A stretch of DNA of 12,976 nt from Mailhella sp. (lineage in GTDB: Bacteria; Desulfobacterota; Desulfovibrionia; Desulfovibrionales; Desulfovibrionaceae), in NCBI GenBank assembly GCA_020024815.1, contig JAHHTE010000043.1:1-12976 (forward strand). Direction: 5' to 3'. A program made the translations under genes and the position numbers. How positions within the stretch are numbered: position 1 is the stretch's first letter; every line of letters begins with the position of its first letter. The notes beneath the pieces were generated by a model. The model did not search any database. It had not been told where the DNA came from and worked only from the letters and a program-made list of their open reading frames with translations. Shown here one piece after another: positions 1 through 7,713 of the stretch.

Positions 1-34
1 GTTTTATTGTATATCTTATTAATGTTATTAAGAT

Positions 35-1144
35 TTATTTTTCATTTAAAACTTCTTCAATAACTTTAAGACCTTTTTTTATACTATCTAAGTATGCTTG
101 AGTTCCCATGTGTCCAATTCGGAAAACTTTACCGTCCATTGGACCAAAACTTCCAGCAATATACATACCTTTTTTAGCTAATGCCATTTTCCAAGATTGG
201 AAATCAAAGCCTTCAGGAATTAGGGCAGCAGTACAAGTTGGAGAGTTTACAGCATTTGCAGGAGTCCAAAGAGCTATACCAAGTTCTTTTAAACCATTTC
301 TGCAAACAGTAGCAACATCTTCATGGCGTTTAAAGACATTTTCAAGACCTTCTTGTTCAAGAAGTTGAGCTGATTTATGTAGTCCTTTTATACCAACCCA
401 ACAAGGAGTATAAGGAAATTTCATAGGATTTTTGGTTGCATTATGGAAAGGTAAAATGGAATCATAGCCTAAGTAGTTTACTTTTTCGGCAAAGTCCCAA
501 GCTGTTTCACTTACAGCCATTATTCCCATATAAGGAGGGCAAGAGAAGCATTTTTGAGAACCACCCAATAAAATATCACAATTCCATTTATCTGCATCAA
601 TAAATGCACCACCCATACTAGCAACAGCATCTACTACAAAAAGTGGAACTTTGCGATCTTTTTTGAGTTTACCAAGTTCTTCAAGAGGGTTTAGCGTTCC
701 AGAAGGGGTTTCGCAATGAACAGCAGTAATCATTACAGGATTAGAACGTTTAATTGCTTCATCAACTAAAACAAGAGATTCTGGAGTAATAGTAGAATTA
801 TAAGGCAAGGAGATTTTTTCAACTTTGCAACCAATACTTTCTGCCATGTCTGCAAAGCCATCACCAAAAACACCAGTTCCAACAGTAACAATGCTATCAC
901 CTGGCTTTAAACAACTTTTTAAAGCTCCCCAAAGTCCAACCATTGCTTCACCAGTTGGAAAAATTACTTCATTATTTGTTTTACAAATTTTTTGAATTTT
1001 ATTTGCAAGATCAATATAAAGTTCTGTGTACTCCATTCCAAAACGAGGTGGAGCAAAGTCTTGATACATTGCTTTTGCAATTTCAGGATGCACTGTAACA
1101 GGACCAGGATAAAAAGGTAAAGAATCGTATGCCTTATAAGTCAT
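35..1144 (-). CDS. Class V pyridoxal-phosphate aminotransferase (alanine/serine-glyoxylate type)
   Basis: This 369-residue cytoplasmic enzyme belongs to the aspartate-aminotransferase superfamily, class V, in the group that includes alanine-glyoxylate, serine-glyoxylate and serine-pyruvate transaminases. What I see: an N-terminal FYPGPVTV segment typical of this group, a phosphate-contacting TGEAM turn (64-68), ETPSGT (145-150), VDAVAS with the cofactor-binding Asp172, GGSQK with the Schiff-base Lys198, and FRIGHMG with Arg342 as the likely substrate-carboxylate ligand. The length is normal for the family. The start has a GAGG ribosome-binding site about 8 bases upstream and lies 15 bases after gatA, so it is probably the last gene of the lipoprotein-gatC-gatA unit. 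The exact substrate pair (alanine, serine or another amine donor with glyoxylate or pyruvate) cannot be read from the sequence. Only weak A+T-rich dyad symmetry (about 12-34) follows the stop. Confidence 0.88.
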   Translation of the reverse strand: MTYKAYDSLPFYPGPVTVHPEIAKAMYQDFAPPRFGMEYTELYIDLANKIQKICKTNNEVIFPTGEAMVGLWGALKSCLKPGDSIVTVGTGVFGDGFADMAESIGCKVEKISLPYNSTITPESLVLVDEAIKRSNPVMITAVHCETPSGTLNPLEELGKLKKDRKVPLFVVDAVASMGGAFIDADKWNCDILLGGSQKCFSCPPYMGIMAVSETAWDFAEKVNYLGYDSILPFHNATKNPMKFPYTPCWVGIKGLHKSAQLLEQEGLENVFKRHEDVATVCRNGLKELGIALWTPANAVNSPTCTAALIPEGFDFQSWKMALAKKGMYIAGSFGPMDGKVFRIGHMGTQAYLDSIKKGLKVIEEVLNEK

Positions 1145-1159
1145 TTTTACTACCTCGTT

Positions 1160-2611
1160 TTAGAGTTTATATTGATTATTTGTTCCTAAATGTTCAACTA
1201 AACTATGGCCTACTTGGAAAAGTTTTGCCTCATCAAAAGCAGAACCAAAGATTTGCATTCCAACTGGCATATTATGAGCCATGCCAACAGGAATAGATAA
1301 TCCTGGTAAACCTGATAAATTGAGAGAAAGTGTAAAAATATCCATTTGATACATTTGTAATGGATCGGTAACACTTCCTTTTTTCCAAGCAACAATAGGG
1401 GATACAGGTGCAAGAAGAACATCACATTCTTTTAATGCATTTTCGTAATCTTCACGAATAAGACGGCGTACTTGAGCTGCTTTTTTATAATATGCATCAT
1501 AATAACCAGCAGAAAGCACGTATGTACCTAAAAGGATACGGCGTTGTACTTCTTCCCCAAAACCTTCTGTTCTGGACATTCTATATAATTCATCTAAATC
1601 TTTTGGTTGATTGGTACGATGACCGTAACGAATACCATCGTAGCGAGCAAGGTTTGAGCTAGCTTCAGCAGATGCAATAATGTAATAAGATGCAATAGAA
1701 TAAGCTAAGTTTGGCATGGAAACTTCTTTTACTTTTGCTCCTATTTTTTGTGCTTCTTCAATGGTTTGTTGGCAAAGTTTTGCAACTTCATTATCCATTG
1801 CTTTATTTTCAAAAAATTCTTTAGGTAAACCAATGGTTATGCCTTGTAAATCTTTTTGAGGATTTTCAAAGTATTTTGTAAAATCTTCTTTAGCACGAGG
1901 AGATGAGGTACTATCGCGTTCATCGTGTCCTGCAATAACAGAAAGCATAAGAGCTGTATCTTCAACTGTACGGGCAAAAGGTCCAATTTGGTCTAAAGAA
2001 GATGCATACGCTAATAAACCATAACGAGAAACTCTACCGTATGTAGGTTTTAATCCTACAATACCACATAAAGACGCTGGTTGACGAATAGAGCCACCTG
2101 TATCAGTACCTAGAGACGCAAAGCATTGACAACTTGCAACTGAAATTGCAGATCCACCACTAGAGCCACCTGCAACACAATCTGTATTCCATGGATTAGA
2201 ACCTTTTTTATATGCAGAATTTTCACAGGTACTACCCATAGCAAATTCGTCCATATTATTTTTACCTAAAATAATTGCACCTGCTTTTTCAAGTTCTTCA
2301 ACAACATAAGCAGAATATGGAGGGGTAAAAGTTTCTAATATTTTTGAGCCTGCTGTTGTACGCATATTTTTTGTTGCAAGGGCATCTTTTACAGAAACAG
2401 GAATACCCCAAAGAGCTTGATCTGGGTTATATCCTTTTTGGTCAAGTTCTTGAGCTTTTTTTAAAGCTTCTTCTGGATAAAGATTAATAAATGCCCCTAA
2501 GGTATCATCTGTTTTATTTATTTGTTCAAGGCAAGCTTTTGTAAGTTCAGTTGCATTTATTTCTTTTTTTGCAAGGCGTTTTTTTATTTCTGTGATACTG
2601 GAATTAATCAT
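1160..2611 (-). CDS. gatA: Aspartyl/glutamyl-tRNA amidotransferase subunit A
   Basis: GatA is the glutaminase of the GatCAB complex. It releases ammonia from glutamine, which GatB uses to turn Glu-tRNA(Gln), and often Asp-tRNA(Asn), into the amidated form. The 483-residue protein is full length. It shows the amidase-signature catalytic triad: Lys75 in PVSVKD, Ser150 in the AGGSSGGS loop, and the cis-Ser174 in GTDTGGSIRQPAS. The spacing of these residues matches characterised GatA proteins. The start carries a GAGG site five bases upstream and lies 11 bases after the gatC stop, so the two are co-transcribed. Its presence implies that the organism makes Gln-tRNA, and perhaps Asn-tRNA, by the indirect route. 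gatB must lie elsewhere. Confidence 0.97.
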   Translation of the reverse strand: MINSSITEIKKRLAKKEINATELTKACLEQINKTDDTLGAFINLYPEEALKKAQELDQKGYNPDQALWGIPVSVKDALATKNMRTTAGSKILETFTPPYSAYVVEELEKAGAIILGKNNMDEFAMGSTCENSAYKKGSNPWNTDCVAGGSSGGSAISVASCQCFASLGTDTGGSIRQPASLCGIVGLKPTYGRVSRYGLLAYASSLDQIGPFARTVEDTALMLSVIAGHDERDSTSSPRAKEDFTKYFENPQKDLQGITIGLPKEFFENKAMDNEVAKLCQQTIEEAQKIGAKVKEVSMPNLAYSIASYYIIASAEASSNLARYDGIRYGHRTNQPKDLDELYRMSRTEGFGEEVQRRILLGTYVLSAGYYDAYYKKAAQVRRLIREDYENALKECDVLLAPVSPIVAWKKGSVTDPLQMYQMDIFTLSLNLSGLPGLSIPVGMAHNMPVGMQIFGSAFDEAKLFQVGHSLVEHLGTNNQYKL

Positions 2612-2622
2612 AATTACCTCAA

Positions 2623-2916
2623 TTAGTTACCTTCTACAATACGTGGAACAATAAAGTATGTTCCATCAGTTTCAGGAGCATTTTTCAATATTTGGTCAGG
2701 AGTTTGTCTTCTTGTTGCTTTATCTTCTCTAACTGCACTTTCATGGAAAACAGGAGAATATAAAGGAGCAACACCTTCAGTATTTGCTTCAGATAATGTG
2801 TCAATATAATTTATAATATCAGTAAATTGAGAATTTATTTTTGTTAGAGTTTGTTCATCAGGTGAAAGCTTTGCAAGTTTGCAAAGGTGGTTTAATTCTT
2901 GGGTTGATATGGACAT
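2623..2916 (-). CDS. gatC: Aspartyl/glutamyl-tRNA amidotransferase subunit C
   Basis: GatC is the small subunit that wraps around GatA and GatB and stabilises the amidotransferase. The 97 residues match the family in length. They have the typical N-terminal helix (LNHLCKLAKLSPDE), the central helical stretch ending in a DTLSEANTEGVAPL segment, the conserved R-x-D region (REDKATRRQTPDQILKNAP) and the C-terminal YFIVPRIVE. The ATG has a GGAG site six bases upstream. It lies 47 bases after the lipoprotein gene with no terminator visible between them, so it is probably read from the lipoprotein promoter, though a weak local promoter cannot be excluded. gatA follows 11 bases downstream. Confidence 0.95.
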   Translation of the reverse strand: MSISTQELNHLCKLAKLSPDEQTLTKINSQFTDIINYIDTLSEANTEGVAPLYSPVFHESAVREDKATRRQTPDQILKNAPETDGTYFIVPRIVEGN

Positions 2917-2963
2917 ACATTTCTCCGTTATTTTCTATTCCAATTTTATTTTTAGTGAAAGTT

Positions 2964-4709
2964 CTAGTTTAAAATAGAGTTAATTAATAAATCAAGTTCA
3001 TCTTCTTGTTTTTCTTTTTCTCTATTTTCTTTTGTAATTTCATCAAGGTTTGGTAATTCTTTTCCTGTTTTTTTGTATTCAAGAAAAGTTTCTTTATCAT
3101 AAGGCATACGACCACTACGTGCAGGAAGATTCATAATAAGTTCACGGAAAACTTTACCATTAGAAGAATAAATAAAAGGTGCTCCAAGATAGTCAACTTT
3201 TAAAGAATAAAGCATTTTATTTATTTCACCAGCAGGAAGTTTTTTATCTAATTGTAAACGACTAGATAATAGAACAAAATCAAAGCCTAATTCTATCCAG
3301 TCAGTACCTATGCTGTTGCGTTTACTTAATTCTTTTTCAAAAAATTCTTTATAAGGGCTTTCTCTATATGGGTCATAAGAAACAGGGAAAAGGGTCATTC
3401 CAAAAGTTTCTGGGTTAATATTTATTGCATGGTTTAAGCTTTGTTCCCAAAGGGAAGTGCCAAACATAACTTTTTTATGTCCACCATAATAATGCATATA
3501 GGAGATGAGAAAATCCATTTGTTTCCATACATCAGGGAAGAAAATTGCATCAATAGGACGTCTTGCAATAGGGAGTTTTCCTTTTTGTGGAGTTCTTGTA
3601 TCTAAAAATTCTTGTGAGATTTTATTCCAAGCTTTGTAGTCATTGGAGGGGTAGGACTTACTATAAACAGTCATACCTCGTTCTTGTGCCATTTTGGTAA
3701 AAAGATTATTCATAGCTTTACCATAGCTAGTGCTAGGATAAAAAGAACCAAAACGAGTAATGCCTAAATCATTTTTTGCAGTTCTTAAAACAGCACTAAT
3801 TTGATCTTCTTGACTTGTAAAGAAACGCCATGCTTCTATGCCTTCACGATTTGGATCAGGAAGACGTGATAAAAAGGTAAAATAGGCTCTTTCTTCTACC
3901 AATTTATTGATAACAAGTTGTTGATAGATATTTGTTTGTAATGGACCACCAACAACTACACATCCTTTTGGTAAATTTTGTAAATATTGTAACCAATTTG
4001 GATCTTGAGTATCAACATAAATAATTTGCCAGTTGATACCTTGTTGCTGTAAGAGAGTTTGAGCTATTTCAGCTCCCATTCTAATTTGTTTAGAAATAGA
4101 AGAATATGTACCACTTTGGGGTAAAAGCATAGCAACAACGCCACCTTTAGCTGTAACATAATTTGCTGAAGGTGTTTTTTCTAGTGTAATAACAGGACTT
4201 TTGAAGTAGTTATGTGTTTTAAATTTTTCTAAAATAGCTTTGCTATTAGGGAGAAGATCACGTTTTGCTGCTGTAAAAATGAGCATATTATAAGGGAAAC
4301 GTGGTTCTAAATTAGGAGTAATAAGCTTAAGATTTGCAGAAATATCTGCATTGGAAGCACCATTTAAATCATGGAAAAAGGTTTCTTCCATATATTTTTT
4401 ATAGTTATTATCTGATTGATAATATTGAGCATTTAAAGAACTTTGTGCAACTTTTGTATGTTTATTATTACGGCTTGCTAAAATATAGGTAGCACGATCA
4501 CGTACTTTCATGCTTTTAGCACTATTTGACCAAACTTTTGCAGCAATTTCACTTTGTTCTTGTGAGGTTTTACCAACAAGGCTTTGCATAAAGCTTTCAA
4601 CTTCATTTTGTAGAATATTATCTGCAAGAGGAAGCTGTTGAATACATGAGCTAAGTGTTAATAAAAAAAGAAAAAAAGAAACAATCCGACTATATTTTGT
4701 AAGATTCAT
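2964..4709 (-). CDS. LpoA-like lipoprotein with periplasmic-binding-protein fold
   Basis: This is a 581-residue lipoprotein. Residues 1-21 form a signal peptide with the lipobox Leu-Ser-Ser-Cys, and Cys22 is the predicted lipidation site. An alpha-helical region of about 165 residues follows, then from about residue 188 a type I periplasmic-binding-protein fold like the Leu/Ile/Val receptors (GVVAMLLPQSG, then IRMGAEIAQTLL, then VVVGGPL), and a charged Lys/Glu-rich tail. This layout (lipoprotein, helical N-terminus, receptor-like C-terminus) resembles penicillin-binding-protein activators such as LpoA, but the assignment is by architecture only. No transporter genes are adjacent, which argues against a simple ABC uptake receptor. 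I chose the ATG at 4709 because it has an AAGGA site, yields a proper signal peptide, and lies downstream of a promoter. The longer ATG at 4772 would sit inside that promoter. Confidence 0.8.
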   Translation of the reverse strand: MNLTKYSRIVSFFLFLLTLSSCIQQLPLADNILQNEVESFMQSLVGKTSQEQSEIAAKVWSNSAKSMKVRDRATYILASRNNKHTKVAQSSLNAQYYQSDNNYKKYMEETFFHDLNGASNADISANLKLITPNLEPRFPYNMLIFTAAKRDLLPNSKAILEKFKTHNYFKSPVITLEKTPSANYVTAKGGVVAMLLPQSGTYSSISKQIRMGAEIAQTLLQQQGINWQIIYVDTQDPNWLQYLQNLPKGCVVVGGPLQTNIYQQLVINKLVEERAYFTFLSRLPDPNREGIEAWRFFTSQEDQISAVLRTAKNDLGITRFGSFYPSTSYGKAMNNLFTKMAQERGMTVYSKSYPSNDYKAWNKISQEFLDTRTPQKGKLPIARRPIDAIFFPDVWKQMDFLISYMHYYGGHKKVMFGTSLWEQSLNHAININPETFGMTLFPVSYDPYRESPYKEFFEKELSKRNSIGTDWIELGFDFVLLSSRLQLDKKLPAGEINKMLYSLKVDYLGAPFIYSSNGKVFRELIMNLPARSGRMPYDKETFLEYKKTGKELPNLDEITKENREKEKQEDELDLLINSILN

Positions 4710-4756
4710 AGCAATTCCTTGTATCTTATTGCAATGGTTATATATTGCTGTCAAAT

Positions 4757-4785
4757 AGTATAGCCTATGCATTTATGGCTTGCAA
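4757..4785 (-). promoter_or_regulatory. Sigma-70-type promoter for the lipoprotein-gatCA unit
   Basis: Read on the minus strand, a TTGCAA -35 box (4780-4785) and a TATACT -10 box (4757-4762) are separated by exactly 17 bases. The -10 matches consensus at five of six positions. Transcription would begin near 4750, giving a leader of about 40 bases to the ATG at 4709. No better candidate is visible between smpB and this gene. Confidence 0.6.
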
Positions 4786-4893
4786 GGTATAATTTTTATG
4801 TTTTTATTAGTTTATTATAAGCTCTATTTTTATATTGTTTTATTATTTTATAGTTTTTGAAAAGGTACTACTATAAAAAGTTATAATTTTTTA

Positions 4894-4923
4894 TTGCAAG
4901 AATTTTATATTAATTTCTTGCAA
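4894..4923 (-). repeat. Inverted repeat across the smpB stop codon
   Basis: A 9-base inverted repeat (TTGCAAGAA at 4894-4902 and TTCTTGCAA at 4915-4923) encloses 12 bases that include the smpB TAA. On the minus-strand transcript it would form a hairpin spanning the end of smpB. It is followed by an A+T-rich stretch rather than a clean run of U, so it may protect the 3' end or terminate weakly. The rest of the 137-base gap (to 4772) holds only A+T-rich sequence and the lipoprotein promoter. Confidence 0.45.
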
Positions 4924-5374
4924 GTTCACGTTCTAAATCACGAGTTTCAGCTCTTCTTTTGAGTTCATCTCTTTGATCATGGAGTTTTCTACCACGAGCT
5001 AAAGCAATTTCTAATTTTATTTTGCCATGTTTTAAATACATTTTCAAAGGAACAACGGTTAAGCCTTTTTGTTCAACTTTTGCTGTTAATAGTGATATTT
5101 CTTTTGAATGGAGTAAGAGTTTTCTGTTTCTATCTGGTTCTTGTACCATATAGCCAGCATTATCATAAGGGCTTATATGCATACTACAAACAAAAGCTTC
5201 ACCACTTGAAAAATCAATATAACTATCGCCAAAATTTACTTTTCCTTGACGTATGCTTTTTACTTCAGGGCCAGTAAGTTGTATTCCTGCTTCAAAAAAT
5301 TCTAATAATTCATAATATTGTCTTGCTTTTCTATTTTCGGCAAGTAAAGAGGGACTTTTAGTTTTTTTTGACAT
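4910..5374 (-). CDS. smpB: SsrA (tmRNA)-binding protein SmpB
   Basis: SmpB binds the tRNA-like end of tmRNA and brings it to stalled ribosomes for trans-translation. The 154 residues are full length. Visible family features are the N-terminal NRKARQYY (14-21), GPEVKSIRQGKVNFGDSY (35-52), the RKLLLH segment (84-89), GLTVVPLKMY (104-113), and the basic C-terminal tail (GRKLHDQRDELKRR onward) that enters the mRNA channel. The ATG has an AAGGA site that overlaps the rsmI stop codon, and only 11 bases separate the two genes, so smpB is co-transcribed with rsmI and ends the block. The tmRNA gene itself is not seen in the window. Confidence 0.97.
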   Translation of the reverse strand: MSKKTKSPSLLAENRKARQYYELLEFFEAGIQLTGPEVKSIRQGKVNFGDSYIDFSSGEAFVCSMHISPYDNAGYMVQEPDRNRKLLLHSKEISLLTAKVEQKGLTVVPLKMYLKHGKIKLEIALARGRKLHDQRDELKRRAETRDLERELARN

Positions 5375-5385
5375 TGTATATTCCT

Positions 5386-6222
5386 TTAATCGCGTGTTGC
5401 AAGAGCGTAAATTTCACTTGTTGTCCAACCATAGCATTGACTTTGAACACGTTTAGCTATGTTTTTTGTTGTACCACCTAATGCTTTTTCTTTTTGTAAA
5501 AGGTTTAAAACTTCTTCTTTTGTTGATTGGCTTATTTCTATGGGGGGGCCTATAATAACAGTAATTTCACCTAATAAAGTATCAAGATTTGGAATAGCAT
5601 TTAATGGAAAGTTTATATATTCTTCATATTCTTTTGTAAGTTCACGAGCTATACAAACTTCTCGATTACCAAGAAGAGTATAAAGAAAGGATAAAGTTTC
5701 ATGTATTCTATCTTTTCTATCAAAAAAAATAAGGCTTACAGAAATTTTTGCAAATGGTGCAATGGTTTTTTCTATGTCATTTGTTTTTCTTGGTAAAAAT
5801 CCAAAAAACGTAAATGGTTGTGGAGCAATACCACTACCTGCTAATGCTGTAACAGGTGCACAAGGACCTGGAATTACAGAAATTTTTATATTTTTTTCTC
5901 GACAAGCTTTAACTATTAAATAACCAGGATCAGAAAGTATTGGCATTCCTGCATCAGATATTAATGCTATATTTTTTCCTGTTTCTAAAAAATTGAGTGC
6001 AAATTCAATTTTTTTTTCTTCGCTGTGATCATTAAAACTGATAAATCGTTCTGCTTTTATTTGCCAACGTGCAAAATTTAATCCAGCTCTTTTTGTATCT
6101 TCTGCTAAAATAAGAGGTACACTTTCTAATATTTTTCTTGCTCTTGGAGATAAATCTTCTTCATTTCCCAAAGGGGTTGCAATAATGTAGAGTATTCCTT
6201 TTTGATCGTTATTCAATGACAT
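5386..6222 (-). CDS. rsmI: 16S rRNA (cytidine-1402-2'-O)-methyltransferase
   Basis: RsmI methylates the ribose of C1402 in the 16S decoding centre using S-adenosylmethionine. The 278-residue protein has the tetrapyrrole-methylase fold: GILYIIATPLGN (9-20) at the N-terminus, AEDTKR (40-45), FNDHSE (63-68), the SAM-binding ISDAGMPILSDPGY (88-101) and PGPCAPVTAL (118-127). The segment that is usually Phe-Tyr-Glu-Ser/Ala-x-His-Arg reads FFDRKDR here (166-172). I chose the ATG at 6222 because it has a GGAG site about 10 bases upstream and gives the usual short N-terminus. An in-frame ATG at 6255 would add 11 residues and overlap yraN further. The gene overlaps the end of yraN by 14 bases and is followed by smpB. 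Confidence 0.93.
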   Translation of the reverse strand: MSLNNDQKGILYIIATPLGNEEDLSPRARKILESVPLILAEDTKRAGLNFARWQIKAERFISFNDHSEEKKIEFALNFLETGKNIALISDAGMPILSDPGYLIVKACREKNIKISVIPGPCAPVTALAGSGIAPQPFTFFGFLPRKTNDIEKTIAPFAKISVSLIFFDRKDRIHETLSFLYTLLGNREVCIARELTKEYEEYINFPLNAIPNLDTLLGEITVIIGPPIEISQSTKEEVLNLLQKEKALGGTTKNIAKRVQSQCYGWTTSEIYALATRD

Positions 6223-6592
6223 TGGTAAAATGCTCCACTTGATACTTTGTTCCATTAATACAAATTAAATCAAAACGACAAGGCTTATCCCAATTTTGGG
6301 TTTTAGATAAATATTTTTCAGCACATTTTTTTATATTATTTTGTTTTTTTTGATGAAAGGCTTCAAAATTATTTTCGATATTATCATTTATTCTTGTTTT
6401 AACTTCAACAAAAACAATTTCTTTATTATGTGGATCATAACAAATAATATCTATTTCATGTGGATGTGCTTTAAAATTTTGTTCTAAAACTGTATAACCT
6501 TTTTTTTGTAAAAATTGTAGTGCTTTTTTTTCACCAATTTTGCCAACATCACCTTGTATGTTTTTGAGTTTAGCTAAAATGGTTTTTAGCAT
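6209..6592 (-). CDS. yraN: YraN/UPF0102 family nuclease-fold protein
   Basis: This 127-residue protein of the YraN (UPF0102) family has a restriction-endonuclease-like fold. The family's biological role is not settled. Visible motifs are GEKKALQFLQKKGYTVLEQNF near the N-terminus (with the family Gly-Glu), HEIDIIC with the acidic residues, and IVFVEVKTR, the E-x-K of the fold's metal site. The start codon overlaps the end of rnhB by seven bases (ATG within TTATGCTAA), which suggests translational coupling. The 3' end overlaps rsmI. yraN next to rnhB and rsmI is a recurring bacterial arrangement, which supports the call. Confidence 0.9.
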   Translation of the reverse strand: MLKTILAKLKNIQGDVGKIGEKKALQFLQKKGYTVLEQNFKAHPHEIDIICYDPHNKEIVFVEVKTRINDNIENNFEAFHQKKQNNIKKCAEKYLSKTQNWDKPCRFDLICINGTKYQVEHFTNVIE

Positions 6593-7272
6593 AATGAACC
6601 TTGTTCTAAGGTTTGTGGACGTACAGATTTAAAATCCATTCTATGTAAAGGGCAAGGACCAAATTTTAATAATGCTGCTCTATGTTCTTTTGTTCCATAG
6701 CCTTTATGTGATGCAAAGCCATATTCAGGATAGCGATTATGCATTTTTATCATTAATTTATCACGAAAATTTTTGGCAATTATGGAGGCAGCAGAAATAC
6801 TTGGTTCTAATGCATCGCCTTGAATGATACTTTTTTGTGAAACAGGGGAAAGGGAATATTCATTAAGATAAAATTGTGGAATAGTAAAAGTGCCATCAAC
6901 AAGATATATTTTAGGGTCAACTTTGGGATAATTGTATTTAAGAGCAGCAATAGATCGTGTCATGGCTAATAAACTTGCTTGCAATATATTAATTTCTTGT
7001 ATGGTTTTCATCCATACAAGACCAATACCCCATGCCCAAGCAAGTTCTTTTATATCAGTATCTAAACTTAATCGTTCTTTTTCAGATAATTTTTTAGAAT
7101 CATCAAGCCCAATTAAATCAAAACCTTTAGGAAATACAACAGCCCCTGCAACAACAGGACCAGCCAAACAACCACGTCCTACTTCATCTACGCCAACTAC
7201 AATGGATTCATTAGATAAATTTGTAGGACGAAATAAAATACCATGATGAATAAGTTCTTTTTTCTTAGCCAT
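6586..7272 (-). CDS. rnhB: Ribonuclease HII
   Basis: RNase HII cuts RNA in RNA-DNA hybrids and single ribonucleotides embedded in DNA. From the chosen start the protein has 228 residues. The metal-binding acidic residues are visible: Asp29 and Glu30 in GVDEVGRGCLAGP, Asp126 in LVDG, and Asp153 in QGD (usually KGD). DDSK (57-60) and SISAASIIAK (158-167) also match. The stretch between Asp126 and Asp153 is about nine residues longer than in the E. coli enzyme. The ATG at 7272 follows a GGGGAA site by about four bases. A GTG at 7287 would add five residues, but it abuts the T-run of the upstream terminator. The gene overlaps yraN at its 3' end. Confidence 0.95.
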   Translation of the reverse strand: MAKKKELIHHGILFRPTNLSNESIVVGVDEVGRGCLAGPVVAGAVVFPKGFDLIGLDDSKKLSEKERLSLDTDIKELAWAWGIGLVWMKTIQEINILQASLLAMTRSIAALKYNYPKVDPKIYLVDGTFTIPQFYLNEYSLSPVSQKSIIQGDALEPSISAASIIAKNFRDKLMIKMHNRYPEYGFASHKGYGTKEHRAALLKFGPCPLHRMDFKSVRPQTLEQGSLC

Positions 7273-7287
7273 GTATTCCCCAAACAC

Positions 7288-7318
7288 AAAAACCCCTACC
7301 CGACATAATCGGGAGGGG
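7288..7318 (-). terminator. Intrinsic terminator after rplS, inside the block
   Basis: On the minus strand, arms at 7309-7318 and 7293-7303 form a 10-bp G+C-rich stem with one bulged base (position 7298) and a five-base loop. Five T residues follow at once (7292-7288). This is a textbook rho-independent terminator, 47 bases after the rplS stop and just before the rnhB start. It should end most rplS transcripts and leave rnhB-yraN-rsmI-smpB to read-through or to an unseen promoter. Confidence 0.8.
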
Positions 7319-7365
7319 CATGATATTTATACCCATCAAAGGAGAAAATGGGTGAACAATTATTC

Positions 7366-7713
7366 TTAGAAATTGTTTCTTGGTTTAATACGAGCAGCTT
7401 TACCACGAAGATTGCGAAGGTAGTAAAGACGAGAGCGACGTACACGACCACGTACAACAACGTCAATGTGATCAATAAATGGAGAATGTAAAGGAAGAAT
7501 ACGTTCTACACCAACGCCATCGGAAATTTTACGAACTGTAAAAGAAGCATTAGTTGTGCCACGTTGAATACGGATAACGTTACCTTGGAATACTTGGATA
7601 CGTTCTTTTTCGCCTTCTACAATTCTAAGGTGAACTTTAATAGTATCACCTGCACGGAACTGAGGAATATCAGTACGTAAGTGTTCGCTTTCAATCTTTC
7701 TGATAATATTCAT
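7366..7713 (-). CDS. rplS: 50S ribosomal protein L19
   Basis: L19 sits at the 30S-50S interface of the ribosome. The 115 residues match the family over the whole length: IPQFRAGDTIKVH near the N-terminus, VFQGNVIRIQRG, the SFTVRKISDGVGVERILPLHSP block, and the C-terminal RRSRLYYLRNLRGKAARIK. The ATG has a strong AAGGAG site seven bases upstream, the best ribosome-binding site in the window, as expected for a highly expressed gene. It lies 246 bases after trmD and is followed by an intrinsic terminator, so it probably also has its own promoter in that spacer. Confidence 0.98.
   Translation of the reverse strand: MNIIRKIESEHLRTDIPQFRAGDTIKVHLRIVEGEKERIQVFQGNVIRIQRGTTNASFTVRKISDGVGVERILPLHSPFIDHIDVVVRGRVRRSRLYYLRNLRGKAARIKPRNNF

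Noticed and set aside
1..34. Terminator after the aminotransferase gene
   Set aside because: Only a six-base A+T-rich dyad (ATCTTA and TAAGAT) is visible, with no convincing T-run, and the window edge is too close to judge.
108..368. 86-residue plus-strand ORF opposite the aminotransferase
   Set aside because: It is an antisense shadow of conserved coding sequence and has no ribosome-binding site or family features.
4710..4772. Longer N-terminus for the lipoprotein, starting at 4772
   Set aside because: The ATG at 4772 lies between the -35 and -10 boxes of the promoter, it has no ribosome-binding site, and the extra 21 residues would bury the signal peptide.
6932..7246. 104-residue plus-strand ORF opposite rnhB
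   Set aside because: It is an antisense shadow of a clearly conserved gene, with no recognisable motifs.
7273..7287. GTG start for rnhB at 7287
   Set aside because: It abuts the T-run of the intrinsic terminator, and its only upstream purine run is the terminator stem. The ATG at 7272 has a free GGGGAA site.
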